Assembly: GCA_963731285.1 (NCBI GenBank)
Contig: CAVSUR010000002.1
Location: forward strand, 124,001-188,000
Length of the DNA stretch: 64,000 nucleotides
Direction of reading: 5' to 3'
DNA from: CAVSUR01 sp963731285
GTDB lineage: Bacteria; Actinomycetota; Actinomycetes; Streptosporangiales; Streptosporangiaceae
The translations under genes and the position numbers were made by a program. Under the pieces are notes generated by a model. The model did not search any database. It had not been told where the DNA came from and was given only the letters and a program-made list of their open reading frames with translations. Positions 43,629 through 59,864 of the stretch are shown here, one piece after another. Positions within the stretch are counted from its first letter, which is position 1, and every line of letters begins with the position of its first letter.

Positions 43629-44462
43629 CTACCGCTTCTTCTTGCCGCGCCGGCGGCTGATCAATTTGTCACTGGGCTTGTTGGCCTGGCGGGTGCGGCC
43701 CTCGGGCACGCCCCACGGGCTGACCGGGTGCCGGCCGCCGGAGGTCTTGCCCTCGCCGCCGCCGAGCGGGTGGTCGACCGGGTTCATGGCCACGCCGCGG
43801 ACGGTGGGCCTGCGGCCCTTCCACCGGCTGCGGCCCGCCTTGCCGAGCTTGATGTTGCCCTGCTCGGAGTTGCCGACCTCGCCGACGGTGGCCCGGCAGC
43901 TGACGTCGACCCGCCGGATCTCGCCTGAGGGCATGCGCAGCTGGGCGTAGCTGCCCTCCTTGGCCAGCAGCTGGACGCCGGACCCGGCCGAGCGGGCGAT
44001 CTTGGCGCCGCCGCCGGGCCGCATCTCGATCGCGTGCACCACGGTGCCGGTCGGGATGTTGCGCAGCGGAAGGCAGTTGCCGGCCTTGATGTCGGCGGCC
44101 GGGCCGTTCTCCACCCGGTCCCCCTGGACCAGGCCCTGCGGGGCCAGGATGTAGCGCTTCTCCCCGTCCGCATAGTGCAGCAGCGCGATCCGCGAGGTGC
44201 GGTTCGGGTCGTACTCGATGTGCGCGACCCGGGCCGGCACCCCGTCCTTATCGTGGCGGCGGAAGTCGATCACCCGGTAGGCGCGCTTGTGGCCGCCGCC
44301 CTGGTGCCGGGTGGTGATGCGACCGTGCACGTTCCTGCCGCCGTGGCCGTGCAGCGGGCGCACCAGCGACTTCTCCGGCTCACCGCGGGTTACCTCGGCG
44401 AAGTCGGAGCCGCTCGCGCCCCGCCTGCCCGGGGTCGTCGGCTTGTACTTACGGATGGCCAT
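43629..44462 (-). CDS. rplB: Ribosomal protein L2
   Basis: L2 is needed for subunit joining and peptidyl transfer. The 277-residue protein begins MAIRKYKPTTPGRRGASG. NVHGRITTRHQGGGHKRAYR, and the conserved loop GVAMNPVDHPLGGGEGKTSG with its key His, are present. The end is Lys/Arg-rich. Confidence 0.98.
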   Translation of the reverse strand: MAIRKYKPTTPGRRGASGSDFAEVTRGEPEKSLVRPLHGHGGRNVHGRITTRHQGGGHKRAYRVIDFRRHDKDGVPARVAHIEYDPNRTSRIALLHYADGEKRYILAPQGLVQGDRVENGPAADIKAGNCLPLRNIPTGTVVHAIEMRPGGGAKIARSAGSGVQLLAKEGSYAQLRMPSGEIRRVDVSCRATVGEVGNSEQGNIKLGKAGRSRWKGRRPTVRGVAMNPVDHPLGGGEGKTSGGRHPVSPWGVPEGRTRQANKPSDKLISRRRGKKKR

Positions 44463-44497
44463 GTGTGCTCAAGCTCCTAGGAACAAGTGGGCGCCGA

Positions 44498-44800
44498 CTA
44501 GCTGACCGGGCCGCCGAAGACGTCGATCCGGTCACCCGGAGCGAGGCTGACGATGGCGCGCTTGGTGTCCGGCCGCTTGCCCCAGCCGAACCGGGTCCGG
44601 CGCCGCTTGCCGGGCCGGTTCACAGTGTTGACGCCGGTGACCTTGACATTGAAAACCGCCTCGACGGCCTGCCGGATCTGCGTCTTGTTCGAGCCGGGGG
44701 CGACGATGAAGGTGTACTTGCCGTCGTCGACCAGCCGGTAGCTCTTTTCCGAGATCACCGGCCGCAGCAGGACGTCGCGGGGATTGGGGATCTTGTTCAC
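44498..44800 (-). CDS. rplW: Ribosomal protein L23
   Basis: L23 docks trigger factor and SRP at the tunnel exit. The 100-residue protein has PRDVLLRPVISEKSYRLVDD and NTVNRPGKRRRTRFGWGKRP. Its ATG overlaps the rplD stop by 4 bases. Confidence 0.97.
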   Translation of the reverse strand: MNKIPNPRDVLLRPVISEKSYRLVDDGKYTFIVAPGSNKTQIRQAVEAVFNVKVTGVNTVNRPGKRRRTRFGWGKRPDTKRAIVSLAPGDRIDVFGGPVS

Positions 44801-45513
44801 TGCTGCTCCTCCTCCGATCCCGGCTGAGCGCCCGGCAGGGCTCCCGCGCCGCCCGCTCGGGTCCCGGGCAGCGCCCGGGCCACGAAGGCGTCCAGCGCGT
44901 CCCTGGTAAAGACGACGTAGTCGCTGGCCAGCACGTCATAGGTGTTCAGCTGGCCGGCGTCGAGCAGGTGCACGCTGGCCGCGTTGCGCAGGCTCTTCCA
45001 GGTCAGCGCGTCGGCGGCCTGGACCACGACGAGCACCTGAGCGCCGGCCGCGGCACCGGTCACGCTGGCCAGCGCGGCTACCGCGTCCTTGGTCTTCGGG
45101 GCATCACCAGTCAGCAGCTGGTCGACCACCAGCACCCGGCCGTGCCTGGCCCGGTCGGACAGCGCGCCGCGCAGCGCGGCCGCCTTCATCTTCTTGGGCG
45201 TCCGCTGCTCGTAGGACCGTGGCTGCGGGCCGTGCACGGTACCGCCGCCGGCGAACTGCGGGGCGCGGATGGAGCCCTGCCGGGCCCGCCCGGTGCCCTT
45301 CTGCCGGTAGGGCTTCCTGCCGCCGCCGCGCACGTTCCCGCGGGTCCTGGTGGCATGAGTTCCCTGCCGGGCCGCCGCCTCCTGGGCCACCACGACCTGG
45401 TGGATCAGCGGGATGTTGACCTTGGCGTCAAAGATCTCGGCGGGCAGCTCGGCATCGGCGGCCGCTGTGCTCACGGCAGCCGTGCCCGCGGTGCTCTTCG
45501 TGGCCGGGCTCAT
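44797..45513 (-). CDS. rplD: Ribosomal protein L4
   Basis: L4 lines the exit tunnel. The loop is RQGTHATRTRGNVRGGGRKP followed by GTGRARQGSIRAPQFAGGG. The 238-residue protein has an Ala/Thr-rich start and a short acidic extension (GAQPGSEEEQQ). It overlaps rplC and rplW by 4 bases each. Confidence 0.97.
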   Translation of the reverse strand: MSPATKSTAGTAAVSTAAADAELPAEIFDAKVNIPLIHQVVVAQEAAARQGTHATRTRGNVRGGGRKPYRQKGTGRARQGSIRAPQFAGGGTVHGPQPRSYEQRTPKKMKAAALRGALSDRARHGRVLVVDQLLTGDAPKTKDAVAALASVTGAAAGAQVLVVVQAADALTWKSLRNAASVHLLDAGQLNTYDVLASDYVVFTRDALDAFVARALPGTRAGGAGALPGAQPGSEEEQQ

Positions 45514-46193
45514 CGGGCCTCACTCCCCAAGGCGCGCCCGCTTGCGGCGAGCGGGGTCTTCACGGCGCTTCGGACCAGCACCAGGCCGCCGGCCGGGCCG
45601 GGCACCGCGCCCTTGATCAGCAGCAGGCCCTTGTCCGCGTCGACGCGGTGCAGGGTCAGGTTCTGCGCGGTGGTGCGCTCACCGCCCATCCGGCCGGCCA
45701 TCCGCAGGCCCTTGAACACCCGCCCCGGGTAGGCGCAGCCGCCGATGGAACCGGGCGCGCGGTGCTTGCGCTGGGTGCCGTGCGATGAGGACAGGCCCTT
45801 GAAGCCGTGCCGCTTCATCACGCCGGCGAAGCCCTTGCCCTTGCTGGTCGCAGTCACGTCGACGCGCTCGCCCGCGGCGAACGTCTCGGCGGTGACCTCC
45901 TGGCCGAGGGTGTAGTCGGTCGCCAGGTCGGTGCGCAGCTCCACCAGGTAGCGCCGCGGGGTGACGTTCGCCTTGGCGAAATGACCCGCCCGCGGCTTGT
46001 TCACCTTTCGCGGGTCGATCTCGCCGTAGCCGAGCTGGACGCCCGAGTACCCGTCCGCGTCCGGCGTCCGTACTCCGGTTACGACGCAGGGCCCGGCCGA
46101 CACCACGGTGACGGGCACGATCTTCCCGTCGTCGGCGAAGACCTGGGTCATGCCGAGCTTGGTGCCCAGCACCCCTTTGATCTGCTTGGTCAT
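45510..46193 (-). CDS. rplC: Ribosomal protein L3
   Basis: An early-assembly protein of the peptidyl-transferase region, 227 residues. KGVLGTKLGMTQVFADDGKI opens it. The W-finger region and HGFKGLSSSHGTQRKHRAPG and GRVFKGLRMAGRMGGER are diagnostic. Confidence 0.98.
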   Translation of the reverse strand: MTKQIKGVLGTKLGMTQVFADDGKIVPVTVVSAGPCVVTGVRTPDADGYSGVQLGYGEIDPRKVNKPRAGHFAKANVTPRRYLVELRTDLATDYTLGQEVTAETFAAGERVDVTATSKGKGFAGVMKRHGFKGLSSSHGTQRKHRAPGSIGGCAYPGRVFKGLRMAGRMGGERTTAQNLTLHRVDADKGLLLIKGAVPGPAGGLVLVRSAVKTPLAASGRALGSEAR

Positions 46194-46208
46194 TGTCGGT
46201 GCGTCCTT

Positions 46209-46517
46209 CTACAGCTTGATCTCGATGTCGACACCGGCCGGCAGGTCGAGGCGCATCAGTGAGTCGACGGTCTTGGGCGTCGGGTCGATGATGTCGATCA
46301 GCCGCTTGTGCGTGCGCATCTCGAAGTGCTCACGCGAGTCCTTGTACTTGTGCGGCGACCGGATCACGCAGTAAACGTTCTTCTCGGTCGGCAGCGGCAC
46401 CGGCCCGGCTACCTTCGCGCCCGTGCGCGTCACCGTGTCGACGATCTTGCGCGCCGAGCTGTCGATGACCTCGTGATCGTAGGCCTTGAGCCTGATCCGG
46501 ATCTTCTGTCCCGCCAT
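46209..46517 (-). CDS. rpsJ: Ribosomal protein S10
   Basis: S10 (NusE) also joins the antitermination complex with NusB and NusG. The 102-residue protein begins AGQKIRIRLKAYDHEVIDSS and has the conserved HFEMRTHKRLIDIIDPTPKT. It starts the S10 operon; I see no clear promoter in the 50 bases between it and the tuf terminator. Confidence 0.98.
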   Translation of the reverse strand: MAGQKIRIRLKAYDHEVIDSSARKIVDTVTRTGAKVAGPVPLPTEKNVYCVIRSPHKYKDSREHFEMRTHKRLIDIIDPTPKTVDSLMRLDLPAGVDIEIKL

Positions 46518-46567
46518 CGGGGGCCTCGCGTCCTTAGGTGTTGCTGCCGCTGTCTGCTGTCTTGACT

Positions 46568-46597
46568 GGAGGCCCGGGGGCGCTCCCCCGGGCCTCC
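46568..46597 (-). terminator. Strong terminator of the str operon
   Basis: A perfect 13-bp stem (GGAGGCCCGGGGG/CCCCCGGGCCTCC) with loop CGCT lies 10 bases past the tuf stop. It separates tuf from rpsJ. Confidence 0.75.
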
Positions 46598-46607
46598 GCC
46601 CTGCGTG

Positions 46608-47801
46608 TTACTTGATGACCTTGGTGACCCGGCCGGCGCCGACGGTCCGGCCGCCCTCGCGGATGGCGAACCGCAGGCCCTCTTCCATGGCGATCGGCTG
46701 GATCAGGTCCACTTTCATCTCGGTGTTGTCACCCGGCAGCACCATCTCGGTGCCCTCGGGCAGGTGGACGACCCCGGTCACGTCAGTGGTCCGGAAGTAG
46801 AACTGCGGCCGGTAGTTGTTGAAGAACGGCGTGTGCCGCCCGCCCTCGTCTTTGCCCAGGATGTAGACCTGCGCGTCGAACTCGACGTGCGGGGTGTTGG
46901 TGCCGGGCTTGATGATGACCTGGCCGCGCTCGACGTCCTCGCGCTTGGTGCCGCGCAGCAGCAGCCCGGCGTTGTCACCGGCCATGCCCTCGTCCAGGAT
47001 CTTGTGGAACATCTCGACGCCGGTGACCGTGGTCCTGGCCGCCTTCTCCTTGATCCCGATGATCTCGATCTCCTCGCCGGTGTGGATCTTGCCACGCTCG
47101 ATCCGGCCGGTCACCACGGTGCCGCGGCCGGTGATAGAGAACACGTCCTCGACCGGCATCAGGAACGGCTTCTCGATGTCACGGACCGGCTCGGGGATGT
47201 TGTCGTCGCACGCCGTCATGAGCTCGAGGACCTTCTCGCCCCACTCGGCGTCGCCGTCCAGCGCCTTCAGCGCCGATACCCGCACCACCGGCACGTCGTC
47301 GCCGGGGAACTCGTAGGTGGACAGCAGATCGCGGACCTCAAGCTCGACCAGCTCGAGGATCTCCTCGTCGTCGACCATGTCGGCCTTGTTCAGCGCGACC
47401 ACGATGTAGGGCACGCCGACCTGGCGGGCCAGCAGCACGTGCTCGCGGGTCTGCGGCATCGGGCCGTCGGTGGCCGCCACCACCAGGATCGCGCCGTCCA
47501 TCTGCGCAGCACCGGTGATCATGTTCTTGATGTAGTCGGCGTGACCAGGGCAGTCGACGTGCGCGTAGTGCCGCTTCTCGGTCTGGTACTCGACGTGCGA
47601 GATCGAGATCGTGATGCCGCGCTCTTTCTCTTCCTTCGCGTTGTCGATCTGGTCGAACGGCGTGAACGGGTTCACGTCCGGGTACTTGTCGTGCAGCACC
47701 TTGGTGATCGCCGCGGTCAGGGTGGTCTTCCCGTGGTCGATATGCCCGATGGTGCCGATGTTCACGTGCGGCTTGGTCCGCTCGAACTTGGCCTTCGCCA
47801 C
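46608..47801 (-). CDS. tuf: Elongation factor Tu
   Basis: EF-Tu brings aminoacyl-tRNA to the ribosome. The 397-residue protein has the G motifs GHIDHGKTTL, the switch II DCPGHADYIKNM and NKADMVDDEE. Domain 3 ends GGRTVGAGRVTKVIK. It is last in rpsL-rpsG-fusA-tuf. Confidence 0.99.
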   Translation of the reverse strand: MAKAKFERTKPHVNIGTIGHIDHGKTTLTAAITKVLHDKYPDVNPFTPFDQIDNAKEEKERGITISISHVEYQTEKRHYAHVDCPGHADYIKNMITGAAQMDGAILVVAATDGPMPQTREHVLLARQVGVPYIVVALNKADMVDDEEILELVELEVRDLLSTYEFPGDDVPVVRVSALKALDGDAEWGEKVLELMTACDDNIPEPVRDIEKPFLMPVEDVFSITGRGTVVTGRIERGKIHTGEEIEIIGIKEKAARTTVTGVEMFHKILDEGMAGDNAGLLLRGTKREDVERGQVIIKPGTNTPHVEFDAQVYILGKDEGGRHTPFFNNYRPQFYFRTTDVTGVVHLPEGTEMVLPGDNTEMKVDLIQPIAMEEGLRFAIREGGRTVGAGRVTKVIK

Positions 47802-47887
47802 TGGTCTCTCCTCGTTACATTCGTTCCCCGCGTCGCGGGGCCAGGCGGTCCGGGCGCTGCTCGCGCCCGCTGGCTGGCTGTTTGCTA

Positions 47888-49987
47888 CTACTCGCCTCGT
47901 GCCTTGGCGATGATCTCCTTGGCAATGCTGGGCGGCACCTCGGCATACGAATCGAACTGCATGCTGTAATCCGCCCGGCCCTGCGTGCGGCTGCGCAGGT
48001 CCCCCACGTAGCCGAACATCTCGGACAGCGGCACGAGAGCCTTGACGGCCCGCACCCCCGACCTTTCCTCCATGGCCTGGATCTGGCCGCGGCGGCTGTT
48101 CAGGTCGCCGATGACCTCGCCCATGTACAGCTCCGGGGTCCGCACCTCGACGGCCATGACCGGCTCGAGCAGCACCGGGTCGGCGTATCCCGAGGCCTTC
48201 TTGAAGGCCATTGACCCGGCGATCTTGAAGGCCAGCTCGGACGAGTCGACCTCGTGGTAGGCCCCGTCGGTCAGGGTCACCTTCACGTCGACCATCGGGT
48301 AGCCGGCCAGCACGCCGAACTCCGCCGCCTCCTGGCAGCCGGTGTCCACCGACGGGATGTACTCCCGCGGCACCCGGCCGCCATGGATCTTGTTCTCGAA
48401 CTCGTAGCCGCCGCCGTCGCCGCCGGTCGGCTCCAGGTTGATCACGACCTTGGCGTACTGACCCGCGCCGCCGGTCTGCTTCTTGTGCGTGTACTCGATC
48501 TTCTCGACCTTCTTGCGCACGGTCTCGCGGTAGGCGACCTGCGGGCGGCCGATGTTGGCCTCGACCTTGAACTCCCGGCGCATCCGGTCGACCAGCACCT
48601 CCAGGTGCAGCTCGCCCATCCCGGAGATGATGGTCTGCCCGGTCTCCTCGTCGGTCCTGACCTGGAAGGTGGGGTCCTCATCGGCGAGCCGCTGGATGGC
48701 GGTGCCCAGCTTGTCCTGGTCGCCCTTGGTCCTCGGCTCGATCGCGACGTTAATGACCGGGGCCGGGAAGGTCATGGACTCGAGGATTACCGGCTTGGCC
48801 TGCTCGCACAGGGTGTCGCCGGTCGTGGTGTCCTTCAGCCCCATCACCGCGACGATCTGCCCGGCGGTCGCCGCCGGGCGCTCCTCGCGCTTGTTGGCGT
48901 GCATCTGGTAGATCTTGCCGATCCGCTCCCGGCGGCCCTTGGTGGAGTTCAGCACCTGGCTGCCGGTCTCCAGCGTGCCCGAGTACACCCGGATATAGGT
49001 GAGCTTGCCCAGGTGCTGGTCAGACATGATCTTGAAGGCCAGTGCGGCGAACGGCTCGGCCGGGTCGGCGTGCCGCTCGATCACCCGGTCCTCGTGACCC
49101 ACCTCATGACCCTTGATCGACGGGATGTCGACCGGGCTGGGCAGGTAGTCCACGATCGCGTCCAGCATGGGCTGCACGCCCTTGTTCTTGAACGCGCTGC
49201 CGCACATGACCGGGGTGAGGCTGCCGGCGATGGTGGCCCGGCGGATGGCCGCCATCAGCTGCTCGGTGTCCGGCTCGGTCCCGTCCAGGTAGAGCTCCAT
49301 CATCTCCTCGTCGTTCTCGGAGATGGTCTCTACCAGCCGGTCGCGCCATTCGCGCGCGGCCTCCACGTGGTCGCCGGGGATGGAGACCACGTCGTACTTG
49401 TCACCCTTGCCCTCGGACTGCCACAGCAGCGCCCGCATGTGGATCAGGTCGATGACGCCGCGGAAGTCGGACTCGACGCCCCACGGCAGCTGGATCACCA
49501 GCGGCGTGGCGCCGAGCCGGTCGGAGATCATCTCGACACAGCGGTGGAACTCGGCACCGACCCGGTCCATCTTGTTGACGAAGCAGATCCGCGGCACGCC
49601 GTACCGGTCGGCCTGCCGCCAGACGGTCTCGGACTGCGGCTCTACCCCGGCCACCCCGTCGAACACCGCCACGGCGCCGTCCAGTACCCGCAGCGACCGC
49701 TCCACCTCGACGGTGAAGTCGACGTGCCCCGGGGTGTCGATGATGTTGATCGTGTGGTCGCGCCAGCTGGTGGTGGTGGCCGCGGACGTGATCGTGATGC
49801 CGCGCTCTTGCTCCTGCTCCATCCAGTCCATCGTGGCGGCGCCCTCGTGGACCTCACCGAGCTTGTAGTTGATGCCGGTGTAGAACAGGACCCGCTCTGT
49901 CGTGGTGGTTTTGCCCGCGTCAATATGCGCCATGATCCCGATGTTGCGGACCCTGGCGAGTTCGGTGGCGGTCTGCGTGGCAGCCAC
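47888..49987 (-). CDS. fusA: Elongation factor G
   Basis: EF-G drives translocation and ribosome recycling. G motifs are AHIDAGKTTTTERVL, DTPGHVDFTVEVERSLR and NKMDRVGAEF. I chose GTG 49987 (VAATQTATELARVRNIG) because GAGGA lies 8 bases upstream, giving the normal 699 residues. A longer in-frame reading toward rpsG is rejected. Confidence 0.98.
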   Translation of the reverse strand: MAATQTATELARVRNIGIMAHIDAGKTTTTERVLFYTGINYKLGEVHEGAATMDWMEQEQERGITITSAATTTSWRDHTINIIDTPGHVDFTVEVERSLRVLDGAVAVFDGVAGVEPQSETVWRQADRYGVPRICFVNKMDRVGAEFHRCVEMISDRLGATPLVIQLPWGVESDFRGVIDLIHMRALLWQSEGKGDKYDVVSIPGDHVEAAREWRDRLVETISENDEEMMELYLDGTEPDTEQLMAAIRRATIAGSLTPVMCGSAFKNKGVQPMLDAIVDYLPSPVDIPSIKGHEVGHEDRVIERHADPAEPFAALAFKIMSDQHLGKLTYIRVYSGTLETGSQVLNSTKGRRERIGKIYQMHANKREERPAATAGQIVAVMGLKDTTTGDTLCEQAKPVILESMTFPAPVINVAIEPRTKGDQDKLGTAIQRLADEDPTFQVRTDEETGQTIISGMGELHLEVLVDRMRREFKVEANIGRPQVAYRETVRKKVEKIEYTHKKQTGGAGQYAKVVINLEPTGGDGGGYEFENKIHGGRVPREYIPSVDTGCQEAAEFGVLAGYPMVDVKVTLTDGAYHEVDSSELAFKIAGSMAFKKASGYADPVLLEPVMAVEVRTPELYMGEVIGDLNSRRGQIQAMEERSGVRAVKALVPLSEMFGYVGDLRSRTQGRADYSMQFDSYAEVPPSIAKEIIAKARGE

Positions 49988-50066
49988 TGGTGAGATCCTC
50001 GTTCCCTCGTTTCGTTGCGCGGACCGGGCGTTCCTGCACCCGGCCGTTGTGCCTTTGCGTTCCTCG

Positions 50067-50537
50067 CTACCAGCGGTAGTGCGCGAATGCCTTGTTGGAC
50101 TCGGCCATCTTGTGCGTGTCCTCGCGGCGCTTGACGCTGTTGCCAAGGCCGTTGCTGGCGTCTAGCAGCTCGTTCATCAGCCGCTCGGTCATGGTCTTCT
50201 CCCGGCGCTGGCGCGAGTACGTGATCAGCCAGCGCAGCGCGAGCGTGGTGCTGCGGGACGCGCGCACCTCGACCGGCACCTGGTAGGTGGCGCCGCCGAC
50301 GCGGCGGCTGCGGACCTCCAGGGTCGGCTTGACGTTGTCCAGGGCGCGCTTGAGCGTCACCACCGGGTCGTTGCCGGTCTTGTCCCTGGCGCCCTCAAGC
50401 GCGCCGTACACGATGCGCTCGGCCAGCGACCGCTTGCCGCTGCGCAGCACCTTGTTCACCAGCGCGGTGACCAGCGGCGAGCCGTACACCGGATCGGTGA
50501 CGAGCGGCCTCTTGGTCGCGGGACCCTTGCGCGGCAT
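50067..50537 (-). CDS. rpsG: Ribosomal protein S7
   Basis: S7 nucleates the 30S head. The 156-residue protein begins MPRKGPATKRPLVTDPVYGS and has VNKVLRSGKRSLAERIVYGA and SRRVGGATYQVPVEVRASRS. Intact. Confidence 0.98.
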   Translation of the reverse strand: MPRKGPATKRPLVTDPVYGSPLVTALVNKVLRSGKRSLAERIVYGALEGARDKTGNDPVVTLKRALDNVKPTLEVRSRRVGGATYQVPVEVRASRSTTLALRWLITYSRQRREKTMTERLMNELLDASNGLGNSVKRREDTHKMAESNKAFAHYRW

Positions 50538-50538
50538 G

Positions 50539-50913
50539 TCAGCTCTTCTCCTTCTTCGCGCCGTAGCGGCTGCGTGCCTGCTTGCGGTTGCGGACGCCCT
50601 GGGTATCCAGGGAGCCGCGGATGACCTTGTAGCGCACGCCGGGAAGGTCCCGCACCCGTCCGCCGCGGACCAGCACGATGGAGTGCTCCTGGAGGTTGTG
50701 GCCGACCCCCGGGATGTAGGCCGTGACCTCGATGTGGCTGGTGAGCCGGACGCGGGCGACCTTGCGCAGCGCGGAGTTCGGCTTCTTGGGCGTAGTGGTG
50801 TAGACGCGCGTGCAGACCCCGCGGCGCTGCGGGCTGCCCTTGAGCGCCGGGGTCTTGTTCTTGGCTACCTTGTCCTGCCGGCCCTTACGGACCAACTGCT
50901 GGATCGTGGGCAC
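50539..50913 (-). CDS. rpsL: Ribosomal protein S12, carrying Arg88
   Basis: S12 controls decoding accuracy. The 124-residue protein begins at a GTG with GGAG upstream. K43 in TTTPKKPNSALRK is wild type. Position 88 in RGGRVRDLPG is Arg (codon CGG) instead of the usual Lys. K88R is a known streptomycin-resistance change in Mycobacterium tuberculosis (K87R in E. coli). Here it may be a natural lineage variant. First gene of the str operon. Confidence 0.98.
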   Translation of the reverse strand: MPTIQQLVRKGRQDKVAKNKTPALKGSPQRRGVCTRVYTTTPKKPNSALRKVARVRLTSHIEVTAYIPGVGHNLQEHSIVLVRGGRVRDLPGVRYKVIRGSLDTQGVRNRKQARSRYGAKKEKS

Positions 50914-51197
50914 CGCGTCTCCGTCTTCGTCTCGAACTCATGCTGCTGCCGGAGGCCAAAGTCGTAGCGACCGGCCTGCCAGGCGGATTGGCTTCCATCT
51001 GACCTGCGATTTTGGCCCTGCTTCCGACCCCCGTGGTCGGGCGTGTCGCCGTCGTCACGGTGCTCCGTGCCCGTACGGGCCCGGCACATCGAAAGGGGAG
51101 GCCTGCGCGCCGATCGGCCGACTGCCGCCGGCCTTACGGCCGCGGGCTGTCCGGCGCCGCGCGCGCGCGTACCCGTCAGCGACGGGCACGGTCACTT
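50914..51197 (-). promoter_or_regulatory. Long 5' leader of the str operon
   Basis: About 277 bases separate the predicted start site from the rpsL GTG and contain no gene. Several GC stems are possible, such as CCGTAAGG and a CCCGTACGGG palindrome. Its length suggests post-initiation regulation, but I recognise no named RNA family. Confidence 0.4.
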
Positions 51198-51226
51198 AGG
51201 TTACAGGGCTGTTGCGTACTGGTCAA
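51198..51226 (-). promoter_or_regulatory. Sigma-70-type promoter of the str operon
   Basis: On the minus strand, TTGACC (51226-51221), 17 bases, TAACCT (51203-51198). It lies in the rpoC-rpsL gap, so rpsL-rpsG-fusA-tuf is a separate transcript. Confidence 0.75.
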
Positions 51227-51300
51227 AGCGAGTCAGAAATCGTAACCGCTCCGTGGCCATTTTCATTCCCTCGACACGGCCAGAGCCGGGCCGAGGGACG

Positions 51301-51338
51301 CGGAACGGGGCCGCCGCCGCGGCGGCGGCCCCGTTCCG
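51301..51338 (-). terminator. Perfect 38-base palindromic terminator after rpoC
   Basis: The 38 bases starting CGGAACGGGGCC are their own reverse complement, giving up to 19 bp of stem. It starts 11 bases past the rpoC stop codon. No T-tract follows. Confidence 0.75.
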
Positions 51339-51349
51339 GTGGCCGGGTC

Positions 51350-55229
<3,880 letters not shown>

Positions 55230-55272
55230 GTTTCTTGTCCCCTAATGGTGGATCGGATCAGACCTCTTCGAC

Positions 55273-58740
<3,468 letters not shown>

Positions 58741-58854
58741 CAGGGGTCCTTCCGGGCTTGTTACGGACGGTAATCGCGCGCATGCAAAATGCCCTCACAA
58801 CACGCCGCGAGGGTGGAAGGTTGCTGAGGACGTAGTAATGCAGCGCAAATTGAC

Positions 58855-58883
58855 AGTGTAGTCGGGGACACACTGCTCGTCAA
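58855..58883 (-). promoter_or_regulatory. rpoB promoter 1
   Basis: On the minus strand, TTGACG (58883-58878), 17 bases, TACACT (58860-58855). The leader to the rpoB start is about 105 bases and contains a CCCTC/GAGGG hairpin. Confidence 0.75.
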
Positions 58884-58915
58884 GAGTACGTAACTATGAT
58901 GTTCACGCTGCAGGA

Positions 58916-58944
58916 AGCATCGCTCTTCTGTCGCCAAACGTCAA
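58916..58944 (-). promoter_or_regulatory. rpoB promoter 2 (upstream, weaker)
   Basis: On the minus strand, TTGACG (58944-58939), 17 bases, GATGCT (58921-58916). The -35 is identical to promoter 1 and lies 61 bases upstream of it. The -10 is poor. The rest of the 631-base rplL-rpoB gap is non-coding. Confidence 0.4.
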
Positions 58945-59194
58945 GACCGTGGACCTTAGTGTCGGCTACTGATTCTGCGTGACGAACATCACATTTTTAC
59001 TACGGTTTGCGGGTCGGGCCACCGGGTACAGGTGTGGGCCGCCCTACTCGCCTGGCAGGCTATCTGCGCTGGTCACGACCCTCATGATCGGTCGCGCGGA
59101 CGGCCCCGGCGGCGGTCGCCCTGCGGCCGCGCGGCGGGTCGCAGGGCCTGTGCCCCAGGTCCCGTCATCGCGGTAACAGGGCCCCATCATCGTG

Positions 59195-59220
59195 AAAAAA
59201 CCGCCCGGTGGCAGGACCGG
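59195..59220 (-). terminator. Intrinsic terminator of rplJ-rplL with T-tract
   Basis: On the minus strand a CCGGT/ACCGG stem with a 6-base loop is followed after GCGG by six Ts. It lies about 150 bases after the rplL stop. A T-tract is rare in this DNA, which supports real termination between rplL and rpoB. Confidence 0.6.
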
Positions 59221-59371
59221 CAGGGCGCGCGGAGCCGCCGCCCGCCCCGGGAGGGCGCCCCGGACGTGCGTCCGCCCGCACCGCGGGAGGCGGCGGCGGG
59301 CGGACGAACGGGGCAACGGGCCTGCCCGGGCCGCGGCCTGACCGCGACCGGGCCGGGCGGCCCGGCTGACG

Positions 59372-59761
59372 CTACTTGACCGTGACGGTGGCGCCGGCGC
59401 CTTCCAGCTGGGCCCTGGCCTTGTCCGCGGTCTCCTTGTTCACGTGCTCGAGCAGCGGCTTGGGGGCACCGTCGACCAGGTCCTTGGCCTCCTTCAGGCC
59501 CAGGCTGGTGAGCGTGCGCACCTCCTTGATGACCTGGATCTTCTTGTCGCCAGCCGCCTCGAGGATGACGTCGAACTCGTCCTGCTCCTCGGCCTCCTCG
59601 GCCGCGGCGCCAGCGCCGGCCGGGGCCGCGGCCGCGACGGCGACCGGCGCGGCCGCCTTGACGTCAAAGGTGTCCTCGAACTGCTTCACGAACTCCGACA
59701 GCTCGATCAGCGTCATCTCCTTGAACGCGCCGAGCAGCTCGTCGGTGCTGAGCTTCGCCAT
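59372..59761 (-). CDS. rplL: Ribosomal protein L7/L12
   Basis: This is the stalk protein that recruits translation GTPases. The ATG at 59761 has GGAGG 10 bases upstream and gives 129 residues. MAKLSTDELLGAFKEMTLIE is the dimerising N-terminus, then an Ala-rich hinge, then VRTLTSLGLKEAKDLVDGAP. Confidence 0.98.
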   Translation of the reverse strand: MAKLSTDELLGAFKEMTLIELSEFVKQFEDTFDVKAAAPVAVAAAAPAGAGAAAEEAEEQDEFDVILEAAGDKKIQVIKEVRTLTSLGLKEAKDLVDGAPKPLLEHVNKETADKARAQLEGAGATVTVK

Positions 59762-59864
59762 GGTGATTATTCCTCCGGGTAGTACGCCTTGCCTGCGGCC
59801 TGCAGGCCGCCTGACTGGTCTTGTGGTCTGCCGGGTCGCGCGCCGCCCTGCGCCGCGCGGCCGG

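Noticed and set aside
46605..49993. Long + strand frames opposite tuf and fusA
   Set aside because: Same cause. They mirror EF-Tu and EF-G coding exactly and have no ribosome-binding sites or family similarity.
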